This document shows positions 8,389 through 18,814 of a DNA stretch of 64,000 nt, piece by piece; the first letter of the stretch is position 1, and each line of letters begins with the position of its first letter. Made by a program: the position numbers and the translations under genes. Origin of the DNA: Herbiconiux oxytropis (GTDB lineage Bacteria > Actinomycetota > Actinomycetes > Actinomycetales > Microbacteriaceae); the NCBI RefSeq assembly GCF_024979315.1, contig NZ_JANLCK010000004.1, positions 310,001 through 374,000 on the forward strand. The letters are read 5' to 3'. A model generated the notes under the pieces. It saw only the letters and a list, made by a program, of their open reading frames with translations. It was not told the origin of the DNA and did no database searches.

Positions 8389-9303
8389 CTAGACCTTGAG
8401 GTAGCGCGTGATCGCGAACTTCGCCGAGAGCGCCGCGAGCACAGCACCCACCAGGATCAGGATGGGTATCACGATGAACGAATCGGTGTCGCTCACGAAC
8501 GATGTGAACGGCAGCTCGACCGCCAGATAGCCCTGCACGAAGAACCGCACGATCGCCCAGATCGCGGCTCCCGCGAGCACCGACCCGATCAGCGACGCGA
8601 TGATGCCCTCGAGAATGAACGGGGTCTGGATGAACCTGTTCGACGCACCCACCAGGCGCATGATGCCGAGCTCTCTTCGGCGCGAGAAGGCGGAGAGGCG
8701 GATCGTGGTGGCGATCAGCAGCACGGCCGCCACGAGCATGAGCGCCGCGACGCCGATCGCGGTGAAGCTGGCCGCGTTCAGGATGGAGAAGATCTGCTCG
8801 AGATAGCTGCGTTGATCGACCACGCTCTCGACGCCCGCGAGCCCTGAGAGGCTCTCGCTGAGCACGGCCGACTGCTCCGGATCGACGAGGTTGACCCAGT
8901 ACGTCTGGTTGAGCAGGTCGGCCGTGACGTACTCGGTCACGGCGTTGCCGGCGAACTGCTCCTGGAAGTTCTCGAACGCCTGCTCGTGGGTCTCGAAGTA
9001 GTACTGATCGATGAACGGCGCGAGCGTGGGCGAGTCGAGCTGGGCCTGCACGGCCGCGATCTGATCGGGGCTCGCTTCTCCGCCCGCGCAGTTCTCGCCC
9101 CCGGAGGTGGCGGTGCACATGTAGATGGCCACCTGGGCGCGGTCGTACCAGAAGCTCTTCATCTGGCCGATCTGCATCTGCAGCAGGATGGCGGCGCCCA
9201 CGAAGGTGAGCGAGATGAAGGTCACGAGGACGACCGAGACCACCATCGAGACGTTGCGGCGGAGGCCGGTGCCGACCTCGCCGAGGATGAGTGCGAATCT
9301 CAC
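8389..9303 (-). CDS. ftsX: Cell-division protein FtsX (permease-like)
   Basis: Membrane partner of FtsE that transmits its ATPase cycle to peptidoglycan hydrolases at the septum. The 304-residue protein has one N-terminal membrane helix (about 20-45), an extracellular domain with a cysteine pair ([11 protein letters not shown]), and three C-terminal helices ending in [14 protein letters not shown], the FtsX topology. The start overlaps the ftsE stop by four bases (ATGA), so the pair is translationally coupled. Confidence 0.95.
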   Translation of the reverse strand: MRFALILGEVGTGLRRNVSMVVSVVLVTFISLTFVGAAILLQMQIGQMKSFWYDRAQVAIYMCTATSGGENCAGGEASPDQIAAVQAQLDSPTLAPFIDQYYFETHEQAFENFQEQFAGNAVTEYVTADLLNQTYWVNLVDPEQSAVLSESLSGLAGVESVVDQRSYLEQIFSILNAASFTAIGVAALMLVAAVLLIATTIRLSAFSRRRELGIMRLVGASNRFIQTPFILEGIIASLIGSVLAGAAIWAIVRFFVQGYLAVELPFTSFVSDTDSFIVIPILILVGAVLAALSAKFAITRYLKV

Positions 9304-10415
9304 GTCGTGGGCCCCACGTTCTGGTCTTTCGCCGGATCCGCCGCGGCGCCGGGGGCGCGGAGGCCGAGTTTCTCGGCGAGGGTGAGCGATTCGGTGGCAG
9401 GGTCGTGCGGCTCGGGCTGCACGGGAGCGGTCTGTGCGGGAGCGGCCTGGGCGGTCTGTTCAGGAGCGCGCTCGACGACCTCCTCGACGACGGGAGTCTG
9501 GGGACCCGTCGCCTGAGGGGGGTAGCTGTACTGCACCGGCGCATGCTGCTCGAGCGTCTGCACGGGCTGCGACTGCGCGGCCTGGGCCTGCGCCGCCTGG
9601 GCGGTCTGCGACTGGACAGCCTGTGCGGCCGCGGGCTGCACGTGCGGCTGAGCGGGGCCGACGGGCCGCACGAGCCCCTCGCCGAGCGCGATCTCGGCGG
9701 TGAGGCCCGAGTCCTGGAGGGCGATCTCGGCGGTCATGCCGTAGCCGCCGCGATCCTCGTCGCGCACGATCTGACCGGAGACCAGCTCGATCACGCGGCG
9801 CTTCATGTGGTCGACGATGGCGTTGTCGTGGGTGGCCATGACCACCGTGGTGCCGCCCGCGTTGATCCGCTCGAGCACCGTCATGATGCCGGCACTCGTG
9901 GAGGGGTCGAGGTTTCCCGTCGGCTCGTCGGCAAGGAGGATGGCGGGCTTGTTGACCACCGCACGGGCGATCGCCACGCGCTGCTGCTCACCACCGGACA
10001 GCTCGTGCGGAAGGCGGTTGGCCTTCTCGGCGAGGCCCACCATCTGGAGCACGTCGGGGACGGCCTCCTGGATGAAGCCGCGCGACTTGCCGATCACCTG
10101 GAGCGTGAACGCGACGTTGTCGAACACGTTCTTGCCGGGCAGCAGCCGGAAGTCCTGGAACACGACACCGAGGTTGCGGCGGAAGTAGGGCACCTTGCGG
10201 TTCGAGATCGCATTGAGATCCTGGCCGAGGACGTGGATGTTGCCGTTCGTCGGGCGATCCTCTTTGAGGATGAGCCGGAGGAAGCTGGACTTGCCGGAGC
10301 CCGAGGCTCCGACGAGGAAGACGAATTCGCCGCGCAGGATCTCGAGGTCGACGGCATTGAGCGCCGGCCGCTTGGTCCCGCGGTAGGTCTTGGTTACGTG
10401 ATCAAACCGAATCAT
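9300..10415 (-). CDS. ftsE: Cell-division ATP-binding protein FtsE with long C-terminal tail
   Basis: ABC ATPase that energises FtsX. Walker [10 protein letters not shown] is at residues 36-44, the Q-loop at Q87, the signature LSGGEQQR from 139, and Walker B LLADEP with E164. The ABC domain ends near residue 230, the usual FtsE length. A further roughly 140 residues follow, rich in Gln, Ala, Pro and Val with irregular AQ/TAQ repeats and no recognisable fold. The tail is in frame with high coding bias and runs directly into the ftsX start, so it is a real extension rather than a missed stop. Confidence 0.94.
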   Translation of the reverse strand: MIRFDHVTKTYRGTKRPALNAVDLEILRGEFVFLVGASGSGKSSFLRLILKEDRPTNGNIHVLGQDLNAISNRKVPYFRRNLGVVFQDFRLLPGKNVFDNVAFTLQVIGKSRGFIQEAVPDVLQMVGLAEKANRLPHELSGGEQQRVAIARAVVNKPAILLADEPTGNLDPSTSAGIMTVLERINAGGTTVVMATHDNAIVDHMKRRVIELVSGQIVRDEDRGGYGMTAEIALQDSGLTAEIALGEGLVRPVGPAQPHVQPAAAQAVQSQTAQAAQAQAAQSQPVQTLEQHAPVQYSYPPQATGPQTPVVEEVVERAPEQTAQAAPAQTAPVQPEPHDPATESLTLAEKLGLRAPGAAADPAKDQNVGPTT

Positions 10416-10474
10416 GACGTGATGACTCTAAGCAGGCCCCTGCCGATTCCCCGGCGCGACGCGCGAGAGTCGCC

Positions 10475-10497
10475 GATTCATAGGATTCACATGAATC
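10475..10497. repeat. Small hairpin upstream of ftsE
   Basis: A perfect 7-base inverted repeat (GATTCAT/ATGAATC) with a 9-base loop in the 102-base gap between prfB and ftsE. It lacks a T-run, so it may be a weak attenuator or processing site, or chance. Confidence 0.3.
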
Positions 10498-10517
10498 AGC
10501 GCCTCGACGGATCGGTG

Positions 10518-11627
10518 TCAGTCGTCGTGCTTGGTCTTGCGCCAGCGGATGCCCGCGTTGATGAAGCCGTCGAGGTCTCCGTCGAACACGGCCGAGGGGT
10601 TGTTGACCTCGTGCTCCGTGCGGAGATCCTTGACCATCTGGTAGGGCGCGAGCACGTAGCTGCGCATCTGGTCGCCCCAGCTCGCCGTGATGGTGCCGGC
10701 GAGCTCCTTCTTCTGAGCCGCCTCCTGCTCGCGCTGGATGATCAGCAGTCGCGAGGCGAGCACGCGCATGGCCGCCGCCCGGTTCTGGATCTGGCTCTTC
10801 TCGTTCTGCATCGACACCACGGTTCCGGTGGGGAGGTGGGTGATGCGCACGGCGGAGTCGGTCGTGTTGACCGACTGGCCACCGGGCCCGGAGGAGCGGA
10901 ACACATCGACCCGGATGTCGTTCTCCGGGATCTCGATGGCCGCGGCCTCCTCCATCAGCGGGATGACCTCGACGGCCGCGAAGCTCGTCTGGCGCTTGCC
11001 GGCAGCACCGAAGGGACTCATCCGCACGAGCCGGTGGGTGCCGGCCTCGACGCTCAGGGTGCCGAAGGCGTAAGGGGCATCGATCTCGAAGGTGGCCGAC
11101 TTGATGCCCGCCTCCTCCGCGTAGCTCGTGTCCATCACGGTGGTGGAGTAGTTGTGCTTCTCGGCCCAGCGGAGGTACATGCGCATGAGCATCTCGGCGA
11201 AGTCGGCGGCGTCGACGCCGCCCGCGCCCGAGCGGATGGTGATGACGGCCGGCCGCGCATCCCACTCGCCGTTCAGCAGGGTCTGCACCTCGAGGTCGCC
11301 CAGGACCTTCTGGATGGAGGTGAGCTCGACGCGGGCCTCCTCGGCCGACTCCTCGTCGCCCTCGTCGTTCGCGAGTCCGATGAGCACCTCGAGGTCGTCG
11401 AGCCGCGACTCGATCGAGTCGATCTTCGCGAGCTCTCCCTGCCGGTGGCTGAGCGCACTCGTGACCTTCTGCGCCTTCTCGGTGTCGTCCCAGAGGTCGG
11501 GAACGCCGGCCTCCTCGCTCAGGCGCGCGATCTCGGCTCGGAGCCCGTCGACGTCGACGACCGATCGGATGTCGCCGAAGGTGGTGCGGAGCTGCTGGAT
11601 CTGTTCACTGAGGTCTAAGTCGAGCAT
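10518..11627 (-). CDS. prfB: Peptide chain release factor 2
   Basis: Terminates translation at UGA and UAA. The RF2-specific SPF tripeptide is at residues 204-206 and the catalytic GGQ at 249-251 ([11 protein letters not shown]). The 369-residue reading frame is continuous: no internal UGA or frameshift site appears near codon 25, so the autoregulatory frameshift known from many bacteria is absent here. It lies upstream of ftsE-ftsX-smpB on the same strand, with a 102-base gap. Confidence 0.97.
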   Translation of the reverse strand: MLDLDLSEQIQQLRTTFGDIRSVVDVDGLRAEIARLSEEAGVPDLWDDTEKAQKVTSALSHRQGELAKIDSIESRLDDLEVLIGLANDEGDEESAEEARVELTSIQKVLGDLEVQTLLNGEWDARPAVITIRSGAGGVDAADFAEMLMRMYLRWAEKHNYSTTVMDTSYAEEAGIKSATFEIDAPYAFGTLSVEAGTHRLVRMSPFGAAGKRQTSFAAVEVIPLMEEAAAIEIPENDIRVDVFRSSGPGGQSVNTTDSAVRITHLPTGTVVSMQNEKSQIQNRAAAMRVLASRLLIIQREQEAAQKKELAGTITASWGDQMRSYVLAPYQMVKDLRTEHEVNNPSAVFDGDLDGFINAGIRWRKTKHDD

Positions 11628-11698
11628 TATGCAGCCAGTCTAGCGATGCACCGAATCGAGCGGCCGGCCGGATCGTTCATCCGGGTAAAGTAGTCGCA

Positions 11699-12943
11699 AT
11701 GACGACAGGCGATGCGGGCGAGGGATCCGGCGACGGATTCCGGTTCCGCTCCATCGCCCTCCCCGCCCTGCTGCCGTCGCTGCTCTTCGGGATCGGCGAA
11801 GGCGCCGTCATCCCGATCATCCCCGCCGTGGCCGTGGGCCTCGGCGCCGATCTGGCGGGCGCCGGGCTGATCGCCGCCATGATCGTCGTGGGGCAGCTCG
11901 CAGGCGACATCCCGAGCGGCGCCCTCGTGGCCCGGATCGGCGAGAAGCGCTCCATGATCGCCTCGGCCGTGCTCTCGGTCGCCGCCATGACGGTCGCCCT
12001 GTTCGCCGCCTCGGCCGCGCTGTTCGGCGTCACGATCTTCGCCCTCGGACTCGCGGCCGCCGTGTTCGCGCTCGCCAGGCAGGCGTTCATGACCACGTTC
12101 GTGCCCATCCGCATCCGGGCCCGTGCCCTCTCCACGCTCGGCGGATCGTTCCGCGCGGGCTGGTTCATCGGCCCCTTCCTCGGAGCCGGGGTGATCGCCC
12201 TCACCGGCACGGCGAGTGCGGCCTTCGTGGTGCACATCGTCTGCGCGCTCGCGGTGATCGTGGTGCTGCTCGTCATCCGCGACCCCACGGCCGGAGAGCC
12301 GAGACCCGACACCGGGGCGCTGCTCGTGGCCGCCGAGACGCACGGGCTGTTCCGCACCATCTGGCAGAACCGGGGCGCCCTCGTGCGGATCGGCAGCGGC
12401 GCGAGCGTCGTGGGCGCGCTCCGGGCGAGCCGGATGGCGATCCTCCCCCTGTGGGCCGTGAGCATCGGCCTCCCGGAGGAGACCACCGCGGTCGTGATCG
12501 GGATCGGCGCCGCGGCCGACTTCGCCCTCTTCTACACCAGCGGCCAGATCATGGACCGGTTCGGCCGGCTCTGGAGCGTCGTCCCCTCGATGGTGGGGAT
12601 GGGGCTCGCGCTGATCGTTCTCTCAATCACCCACGACCTCCCGGGGGCCGTGGGTTGGTTCGTGGCCATCGCGATCCTCATGGGGGTGGCCAACGGGGTC
12701 GGCAGCGGCATCATCATGACCCTGAGCGCCGACCTCGCGCCACGCGCGAATCCCGCGCCGTTCCTCGGTGCGTTCCGGTTCACCGTCGACGCCGGCGCCG
12801 CCCTTGCCCCGGTGGCCGTCTCGGCGATCGTGGTGGTCGCCTCGCTCTCACTCGCGACCGGCATCATGGGTGCGATCGGCCTCCTCGGCGCGGGCATCCT
12901 CATCCGGAACGTGCCCCGCTACCTGCCTCACAGGCCGCGCTGA
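11699..12943 (+). CDS. Major facilitator superfamily transporter
   Basis: Twelve-helix membrane carrier of 414 residues. The cytoplasmic loop between helices 2 and 3 reads SGALVARIGEKRSMI, a degenerate MFS motif A, and QIMDRFGRLWS gives the equivalent loop in the second half. Substrate cannot be told; the drug-efflux branch is plausible. It is divergent from prfB across a 71-base gap and ends just before the tRNA-Leu gene. Confidence 0.78.
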   Translation: MTTGDAGEGSGDGFRFRSIALPALLPSLLFGIGEGAVIPIIPAVAVGLGADLAGAGLIAAMIVVGQLAGDIPSGALVARIGEKRSMIASAVLSVAAMTVALFAASAALFGVTIFALGLAAAVFALARQAFMTTFVPIRIRARALSTLGGSFRAGWFIGPFLGAGVIALTGTASAAFVVHIVCALAVIVVLLVIRDPTAGEPRPDTGALLVAAETHGLFRTIWQNRGALVRIGSGASVVGALRASRMAILPLWAVSIGLPEETTAVVIGIGAAADFALFYTSGQIMDRFGRLWSVVPSMVGMGLALIVLSITHDLPGAVGWFVAIAILMGVANGVGSGIIMTLSADLAPRANPAPFLGAFRFTVDAGAALAPVAVSAIVVVASLSLATGIMGAIGLLGAGILIRNVPRYLPHRPR

Positions 12944-12971
12944 GAAGCTCCCCTACACTGGACTCGTATCT

Positions 12972-13053
12972 GCGGGAGTGGTGGAATTGGCAGACACGCA
13001 GGATTTAGGTTCCTGTGCTTTCGAGCGTGAGGGTTCAAGTCCCTTCTCCCGTA
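12972..13053 (+). tRNA. tRNA-Leu (anticodon UAG)
   Basis: Cloverleaf of 82 bases. Acceptor strand GCGGGAG pairs with CTCCCGT (first pair G-U), the anticodon stem CAGGA/TCCTG encloses TTTAGGT with anticodon TAG, a variable arm GTGCTTTCGAGCGT marks a class II tRNA, and the T-loop is GGTTCAAGTCC. CCA is not encoded. Reads CUA (and probably other CUN) codons. Confidence 0.95.
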
Positions 13054-13074
13054 CTCGCGAACGACTGGAGAGCC

Positions 13075-13839
13075 GTGATTTCCGCAGTGCCGCAAGCCCT
13101 CATCCCGTGGCTCGACCCCAACACGCTGCTCGGCGGTGTGTTCGGCCCGGTGGCACTGCTCGTGGTGTGCGCCATCGTGTTCGCCGAGACCGGACTGCTC
13201 GTGGGCTTCCTCCTCCCGGGCGACACCCTCCTGTTCTTCACGGGTGTGCTGGCCGTCGGCGGCAAGTTCGGCATCGACATCTGGTGGGTCTGCCTGGCGA
13301 TCTCGCTCGCCGCCTTCCTCGGCGGTGAGGTGGGCTACCTGATCGGGCACAAGCTCGGCCCCAGGGTGTTCGAGCGCAAGGAGTCCGGCCTGTTCAGCGT
13401 GCGCAACGTCGAGCGCACCAACGCCTTCTTCGAGCGCTTCGGCGCCCTCGCGGTGATCATGGCGCGCTTCGTGCCGATCGTGCGCACCTTCGCTCCGATC
13501 GCCGCGGGCGTCGGTCACATGAACTACAAGAAGTACTCGCTCTACAACGCCGTCGGCGCCCTCATCTGGGGCTCCGGGATCACTCTGCTCGGCTTCGGTC
13601 TCGGCCAGATCGAGCCCGTGCGCGAGTTCACCGAGAAGTACCTCGACGTCGTGCTGATCTGCGTGGTCGTGCTGACGATCATCCCCACCGTCTTCCACTA
13701 CCTCCGCGAGCGCAGCAAGGCCAGGAAGGACACGGAGGCGGCCATCGAGGAGGAGATCGAGATCACCGGTGCCGCCGAGCGCCTGACTCTCGAGCCCGAG
13801 GTCTTCGGCGGCGACGTCGACACCCGCCCGAAGCCGTAG
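13075..13839 (+). CDS. DedA family membrane protein
   Basis: Integral membrane protein of 254 residues from the DedA/SNARE-associated family; some members act as flippases for lipid carriers such as undecaprenyl phosphate. Visible hallmarks are AETGLLVGFLLPGDTLLFFTG near residues 35-55 and FGALAVIMARFVPIVRTFAPIAAG near 120-145, the conserved arginine-containing loop. The GTG at 13075 was chosen because it has a GGAG box and follows the tRNA; upstream in-frame codons lie inside the tRNA gene. The C-terminal tail is acidic. Confidence 0.85.
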   Translation: MISAVPQALIPWLDPNTLLGGVFGPVALLVVCAIVFAETGLLVGFLLPGDTLLFFTGVLAVGGKFGIDIWWVCLAISLAAFLGGEVGYLIGHKLGPRVFERKESGLFSVRNVERTNAFFERFGALAVIMARFVPIVRTFAPIAAGVGHMNYKKYSLYNAVGALIWGSGITLLGFGLGQIEPVREFTEKYLDVVLICVVVLTIIPTVFHYLRERSKARKDTEAAIEEEIEITGAAERLTLEPEVFGGDVDTRPKP

Positions 13840-13863
13840 TTCCAGCCTCGGCCGCGGCGCTCC

Positions 13864-14883
13864 TCAGGAGTGCTGGTTCTCTTCGTGCCGCGCGTGCTCC
13901 GCGGGTTCGAGCTGGAACGTGGAGTGCTCCACGTCGAAATGAACCGTGAGACAGCGGCCGAGGGCGTCGAGGAGGGGACCGCTCGCGCCCCGCGCGAACA
14001 CCTCCTGCTCGACCACGACGTGGGCTGAGAAGACGTACTGACCGGGCGTGATGGCCCAGACGTGCACGTCGTGCACCGCCACCACCCCCGGCTCCTCGAG
14101 GATGTGGTCGCGGATGCCCTGCACGTCCATCGCCGACGGCGCCGACTGGTTGAGCACCCCCACGACGTCGCGGAGGAGCGAGACCGCCCGCGGCACGATC
14201 ATCGCGGCGATCAGGAGCGACGCGATCGCGTCGGCCTTCTCGAAGCCGGTGGTGAGGATGACCGCGGCGGCGATGATGACCGCGACCGAGCCGAGCAGGT
14301 CGCCGAGCACCTCGAGGTAGGCGCCGCGCATGTTGATGGAGGTCTTGGCGCCACCGCGGAGGATCATCAGCGAGACGAAGTTGGCGACGAGGCCGATCGC
14401 GGCCACCGCGAGCATGAGCCCGCCCTGCACCTCGCCACCTTCGGCCGAGACGAGACGCCCGATCCCCTCGACCGTGACGAAGGCGGCCACACCGATGAGG
14501 ATGAGGCTGTTGATGAGAGCCCCGAAGACCTCTGCCCTCCGGTAGCCGTAGGTGTGCCTGTCGTTCGCCGGCCGGGCCGCCACGATCGTGGCGATGAGGG
14601 CGACGATCAGTCCGATGAGGTCCGAGAGCATGTGGCCTGCGTCGGCGAAGAGCGAGAGCGAGCCGGAGAGGAAGGCGCCGACGGCCTCGACCACGAGCAC
14701 GGTGGCCACGATGGCGATCGCGATGGTCAGACGGGTGCGGTTGGCCCCGGCACCGTGGTCGTGACCGGCGTGGCCGGATTGACCATGCTCGTGGGCGGAT
14801 GCGCCGTCATCCGGCGCTCCGTGCGAGAGCTCACCTCCGCAGTCGGCGGGGCGGTGCTCCGCTGGGCTCGGGGAATCGCTCAC
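13864..14883 (-). CDS. Cation diffusion facilitator (zinc/cobalt exporter type)
   Basis: Proton-coupled divalent metal exporter of 339 residues. The cytosolic N-terminus is histidine-rich (HEHGQSGHAGHDHG, residues 31-43), typical of Zn-type CDF proteins. Transmembrane helix 2 contains the metal site D81-x2-H84-x3-D88 (DAGHMLSD). Six helices span about 50-225, followed by a cytoplasmic ferredoxin-like domain with DVHVWAITPGQYVFSAHV. No metal-responsive regulator is adjacent. Converges with the dedA gene. Confidence 0.87.
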   Translation of the reverse strand: MSDSPSPAEHRPADCGGELSHGAPDDGASAHEHGQSGHAGHDHGAGANRTRLTIAIAIVATVLVVEAVGAFLSGSLSLFADAGHMLSDLIGLIVALIATIVAARPANDRHTYGYRRAEVFGALINSLILIGVAAFVTVEGIGRLVSAEGGEVQGGLMLAVAAIGLVANFVSLMILRGGAKTSINMRGAYLEVLGDLLGSVAVIIAAAVILTTGFEKADAIASLLIAAMIVPRAVSLLRDVVGVLNQSAPSAMDVQGIRDHILEEPGVVAVHDVHVWAITPGQYVFSAHVVVEQEVFARGASGPLLDALGRCLTVHFDVEHSTFQLEPAEHARHEENQHS

Positions 14884-14928
14884 GGTTCCACGGTAGCCGC
14901 CCGCGAGAGCGCCCCGCCACCGATCGGT

Positions 14929-15525
14929 CTAATCAGGAATGAGGGTCGTTCTCAGCAGCGGGATGGCGGCCTCGAAGGCCCGCCCGCGGTGGCTGATGGC
15001 GTTCTTCTCGGCGGCCGTGAGCTCGGCCGCCGTGACCTCGTGGCCCACCGGCACGAAGATCGGGTCGTAGCCGAACCCGCCTCCGCCGTGCGCCTCGGTG
15101 GCGAGCGCACCCGGCCAGATCCCCTCCACCACGTGCTCGGCACCGGAGGCGGGCACGACGAGCGCGATGGTGCAGGCGAAATGGGCTCCGCGGTGCTCGG
15201 GCGCGATGTCGGCCATCTGATCCAGCAGCAGCGCGAGATTCGCCTCGGCGCCCTTGCCGTGCCCTGCCCAGAGCGCAGAGAAGATGCCGGGAGACCCGTT
15301 CATCACATCGACGCAGATCCCCGAGTCGTCGGCGAGGGCCGGCAGTCCCGTGTGATGGGCGGCCGTGCGCGCCTTGATCAGGGCGTTCTCGGCGAAGCTC
15401 GTGCCGTCCTCCACGGGCTCGGGACCGTCGTAGGCGACGATCTCGAGCTCGGGCAGCACCGATCCCAGGATGGCCTGGAACTCCTCCACCTTGTGGGCGT
15501 TGTGGGTGGCGAGCACCACGCGCAC
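14929..15525 (-). CDS. rdgB: RdgB/HAM1 family non-canonical purine NTP pyrophosphatase
   Basis: Hydrolyses dITP and XTP to keep deaminated purines out of nucleic acids. The 198-residue protein has the family signatures THNAHKVEEF, FAENALIKA, LADDSGICVD, GGFGYDPIFVP and ISHRGRAFE. The GTG start at 15525 puts the first beta strand (VRVVLATHN) at the N-terminus; five bases separate it from the rph stop, so rph and rdgB form one operon, as in many actinobacteria. Confidence 0.93.
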   Translation of the reverse strand: MRVVLATHNAHKVEEFQAILGSVLPELEIVAYDGPEPVEDGTSFAENALIKARTAAHHTGLPALADDSGICVDVMNGSPGIFSALWAGHGKGAEANLALLLDQMADIAPEHRGAHFACTIALVVPASGAEHVVEGIWPGALATEAHGGGGFGYDPIFVPVGHEVTAAELTAAEKNAISHRGRAFEAAIPLLRTTLIPD

Positions 15526-15530
15526 GGCGG

Positions 15531-16283
15531 CTACTCCCCCACCCCGGCAGCGGTCTCGAGTGCCGAGCGCTGCAGCGCCGCGAGCTCCTCGGTGCCCTTG
15601 AGTGCGAGGTCGAGCAGCGAGTTCAGCTCGGCGCGGTCGAACGGCGCGCCCTCGGCCGTGCCCTGCACCTCGACGAAGAGACCGCGGCCGGTCACGACGA
15701 CGTTCATGTCGGTCTCGGCACGCACGTCCTCGACGTAGGCGAGGTCGAGCATCGGAGCGCCGTCGATGATGCCCACCGAGACCGCCGAGACGGTGTCGAG
15801 GAGAGGCGTCGACCGCTGGCCGATGAACTTCTTGCCCCTCGCCCACTCGATCGCGTCGGCGAGAGCCACGTAGGCGCCCGTGATGGCGGCCGTCCGGGTT
15901 CCGCCGTCGGCCTGCAGCACGTCGCAGTCGATCACGATGGTGTTCTCACCGAGCGCCTTCATGTCGACCACGGCCCGCAGCGACCGGCCGATCAGCCGCG
16001 AGATCTCGTGGGTGCGGCCGCCGATCCGGCCCTTCACCGACTCGCGATCCGTGCGGTCGTTCGTGGCTCGCGGAAGCATCGCGTACTCGGCGGTGACCCA
16101 GCCCTTGCCCGAGCCCGACTTCCAGCGCGGCACACCGTTGGTGAACGAGGCGGTGCAGAGCACCTTCGTGCGCCCGAACGAGATCAGCGCAGACCCCTCG
16201 GCCTGGTCGCTCCAGCCCCGCTCGATGGTGACGGTGCGGAGCTCGTCGACGGTGCGGCCGTCTTTGCGGGTGGCTTCGGTCAT
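15531..16283 (-). CDS. rph: Ribonuclease PH
   Basis: Phosphorolytic 3'-5' exoribonuclease that trims tRNA 3' ends. 250 residues, with [10 protein letters not shown] at the start, [14 protein letters not shown], the phosphate-binding arginine region [19 protein letters not shown], and [20 protein letters not shown]. Length and motifs are typical. The start overlaps the murI stop by four bases, making murI-rph-rdgB a tight operon. Confidence 0.96.
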   Translation of the reverse strand: MTEATRKDGRTVDELRTVTIERGWSDQAEGSALISFGRTKVLCTASFTNGVPRWKSGSGKGWVTAEYAMLPRATNDRTDRESVKGRIGGRTHEISRLIGRSLRAVVDMKALGENTIVIDCDVLQADGGTRTAAITGAYVALADAIEWARGKKFIGQRSTPLLDTVSAVSVGIIDGAPMLDLAYVEDVRAETDMNVVVTGRGLFVEVQGTAEGAPFDRAELNSLLDLALKGTEELAALQRSALETAAGVGE

Positions 16284-17125
16284 GGTGTGCTCCTCGTGTT
16301 CGGGGATTTCGGGGCGATGGGGATGGTGCCGGTCTCGACGAGCTCGACCGAGGAGACCTCGGGGCCGAGGAACTGGTCGGCGAGGCGGAGGAACTCGTCG
16401 GCGCTGGTGCCGGTGGCCTCGTAGCGGTAGACGGGCCTGGCGGGCGACGTGCGCTCGATGCCGCTCCTCACGAGGGTGCGGTAGACGTCGTTGGCGGTCT
16501 CGGTGTCGCTCGAGACGAGCTGCACGCCATCGCCCACCACATAGGAGATCGCGCCCTTCAGGAAAGGGTAGTGAGTGCAGCCGAGCACGAGCGTGTCGAT
16601 CCCGCTCTCGACCAGTGGCCGCAGGTAGTGCTCAGCGAGGGCCACGAGCTCACGGCTCGTGGTGTCGCCCGCCTCGACGTAGTCGACGAACTCGGGGCAG
16701 GCCCGACTGAAGAGCTCGAGGTGCGGGGCCGCCGCGAAGGCGTCGTCGTAGGCGCGCGAGAGGATGGTGCCTGCGGTCGCGATCACGCCGACCCGGTGGT
16801 TGCGGGTGACAGACACCGCAGTGCGGACGGCCGGTTGGATGACCTCGATGACGGGCACGCTGTAGCGCTCGCGCGCATCCCGGAGCATGGCCGAGGAGGC
16901 CGTGTTGCAGGCGATCACGAGCATCTTCACGTCCTGCTCCACGAGATCGTCGAGAACCTCGAGGGCGAAGCGGCGCACGTCGGCGAGCGGCTTGGGCCCG
17001 TAGGGCGAGTGCGCGGTGTCGCCGACGTAGAGGAGCGACTCCCGCGGCAGCTGGTCCCGGATCGCGCGCGCCACCGTGAGCCCGCCGACGCCCGAGTCGA
17101 AGATCCCGATCGGCCTGTCACTCAC
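16280..17125 (-). CDS. murI: Glutamate racemase
   Basis: Makes D-glutamate for peptidoglycan. 281 residues with the N-terminal [11 protein letters not shown], the first catalytic cysteine in VIACNTASS and the second in [11 protein letters not shown]. First gene of the murI-rph-rdgB operon, and divergent from pncB across 32 bases, so the two promoters must overlap or lie very close. Confidence 0.96.
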   Translation of the reverse strand: MSDRPIGIFDSGVGGLTVARAIRDQLPRESLLYVGDTAHSPYGPKPLADVRRFALEVLDDLVEQDVKMLVIACNTASSAMLRDARERYSVPVIEVIQPAVRTAVSVTRNHRVGVIATAGTILSRAYDDAFAAAPHLELFSRACPEFVDYVEAGDTTSRELVALAEHYLRPLVESGIDTLVLGCTHYPFLKGAISYVVGDGVQLVSSDTETANDVYRTLVRSGIERTSPARPVYRYEATGTSADEFLRLADQFLGPEVSSVELVETGTIPIAPKSPNTRSTP

Positions 17126-17157
17126 GGTAGACCAGCCTAGCCGCCTAGGCTCGGAGG

Positions 17158-18477
17158 GTGAACGCGCCTCTCGCCGACTCCACCGCCCTCCTGACGGATC
17201 GCTACGAGCTCACGATGGTCGACGCGGCCATCCGGGCCGGTACCCACGACAGGCAGACCGTGTTCGAGGCCTTCGGCCGCTCACTCCCGCACGGCCGCCG
17301 CTATGGCGTGGTGGCGGGAACGGGCCGACTGCTCGAGCTCATCTCGGCCTTCCGCTTCGGCGACGCCGAGCTCGACTATCTGCGCGAGAACGACGTGGTG
17401 GGCGGAGCCACCCTCGACTGGCTCGCCGACTACCGGTTCACGGGGCAGATTCGCGGCTACCGCGAGGGCGAGGCCTACTTCCCCGACTCCCCGCTGCTCG
17501 TGGTGGAGTCGAGCTTCGCCGAGGGCGTGCTGCTCGAGACGCTGATCCTCTCGGTGCTCAACTACGACACCTCGGTGGCAGGAGCGGCCGCCCGCATGGT
17601 CTCCGCCGCCCGCGGTCGGCCCGTGGCCGAGATGGGATCGCGCAGGACGGGCGAGCGCTCGGCCGTCGCCGCCGCCCGAGCCGCCTACATCGCGGGCTTC
17701 GGCGCCACCTCCAACCTCGAGGCTGGCCGCACCTGGGGTGTGCCCACAATGGGCACGGCGGCGCACGCCTTCACGATGCTGCACGACTCCGAGGAAGAGG
17801 CGTTCCGGGCGCAGGTCGCCACCCTCGGCGCCGGCACCACGCTGCTCGTCGACACCTACGACGTGCCGGAGGGCGTGGCCACCGCCGTGCGGGTGGCCGG
17901 CACCGGTCTCGGCGCGGTGCGGCTCGACTCCGGCGACCTGCTCACGCTCGTGGGGGCGGTGCGGCAGCAGCTCGACGATCTGGGGGCGACGGGCACGCGG
18001 ATCACGGTCACCAACGACCTCGACGAGTACGCGATCGCGGCCCTCGCCGCCACGCCCGTCGACTCGTTCGGGGTGGGGACGTCCGTCGTGACCGGCTCCG
18101 GGCATCCGGCCGCCGGTCTCGTGTACAAGCTCGTGGCGCGGGAGGACGCGGAGGGCCGCTGGGTCTCGGTGGCCAAGAAGTCGGCCGACAAGGCCACCCA
18201 CGGCGGGCGCAAGCATCCGGTGCGCATGATCGACAGCTCGGGCACGGCCGTGACCGAGACGGTCTTCGTGGGCGACGCCGCTCCGGATGACGCGCCGGGG
18301 CGCCCTCTGCACGTCGAGCTCATGGCCGACGGGGCCGCCGACGAGCGCTATCTCGGTGCGGCCGGAGTCGTGGCGGCACGCGGCCACCGCGAGGTCTCCC
18401 TCGCCGAGCTGCCCGACCAGGCGTTCCGGCTGGCGTCGGGCGCACCGGCGATCCCGACCGTGTTCGAGGCCGTCTAG
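17158..18477 (+). CDS. pncB: Nicotinate phosphoribosyltransferase
   Basis: Converts nicotinate and PRPP to nicotinate mononucleotide in NAD salvage. The 439-residue protein begins [18 protein letters not shown], the family signature, and has [13 protein letters not shown] (the RR region of the active site), [28 protein letters not shown] with the conserved histidine, and RLDSGDL. The GTG start is preceded by GGAG. A single complete copy. Confidence 0.94.
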   Translation: MNAPLADSTALLTDRYELTMVDAAIRAGTHDRQTVFEAFGRSLPHGRRYGVVAGTGRLLELISAFRFGDAELDYLRENDVVGGATLDWLADYRFTGQIRGYREGEAYFPDSPLLVVESSFAEGVLLETLILSVLNYDTSVAGAAARMVSAARGRPVAEMGSRRTGERSAVAAARAAYIAGFGATSNLEAGRTWGVPTMGTAAHAFTMLHDSEEEAFRAQVATLGAGTTLLVDTYDVPEGVATAVRVAGTGLGAVRLDSGDLLTLVGAVRQQLDDLGATGTRITVTNDLDEYAIAALAATPVDSFGVGTSVVTGSGHPAAGLVYKLVAREDAEGRWVSVAKKSADKATHGGRKHPVRMIDSSGTAVTETVFVGDAAPDDAPGRPLHVELMADGAADERYLGAAGVVAARGHREVSLAELPDQAFRLASGAPAIPTVFEAV

Positions 18478-18485
18478 AGCTCGCT

Positions 18486-18779
18486 CTACTCGTCGAGCAG
18501 GCGCTCGTAGATCTCTTTGCAGGTGGGGCAGATCGGGAACTTCTCGGGGTCGCGCCCCGGAGTCCACTTCTTGCCGCAGAGCGCCTTGACGGGCTTGCCG
18601 GTCATCGCCGACTCGAGGATCTTCTCCTTCTCGACGTAGTGCGAGAAGCGCTCGTGGTCGCCCGGATCGATGTTCTCGGTGTTCAGGAGCTCCTCGAGCT
18701 CCCGGTCGAGAGTGGTGGTTCCGCCGCCGCCGTCGGGAAGGGCTCCGGGCTCGGAGGTGCGATCGAATGCGCCAGTCAT
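18486..18779 (-). CDS. DUF3039 protein, zinc-ribbon-like
   Basis: Small 97-residue protein of the actinobacterial DUF3039 family. The core contains DHERFSHYVEKEKI, an AMTGKPVKALCGKKW stretch and a C-terminal CPTC motif; the cysteines C-x(n)-C-x2-C together with the histidines could bind zinc. Converges with pncB with only eight bases between stop codons. Function unknown. Confidence 0.75.
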   Translation of the reverse strand: MTGAFDRTSEPGALPDGGGGTTTLDRELEELLNTENIDPGDHERFSHYVEKEKILESAMTGKPVKALCGKKWTPGRDPEKFPICPTCKEIYERLLDE

Positions 18780-18814
18780 GACGTCGATTCTAACCGCGCA
18801 CAGCGGGCAGTGCG

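Noticed and set aside
7853-9544. An open frame that extends smpB upstream to 563 codons
   Set aside because: The extra codons lie over ftsX and ftsE in another frame; SmpB is complete from the ATG at 8329 with normal length.
9291-11618. A 775-codon open frame on the plus strand antisense to ftsE and prfB
   Set aside because: It is a shadow caused by high GC: codon-position bias and all motifs belong to the minus-strand ftsE and prfB, and the frame has no recognisable domain or ribosome-binding site.
11520-11627. Possible prfB programmed frameshift
   Set aside because: The first 40 codons of prfB are open in one frame and contain no CTT TGA-type slip site, so no frameshift is needed.
12972-13053. 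tRNA-Leu as an attachment site for a mobile element
   Set aside because: The flanking dedA and MFS genes are chromosomal in style, no integrase is present and no direct repeat of the tRNA end is seen.
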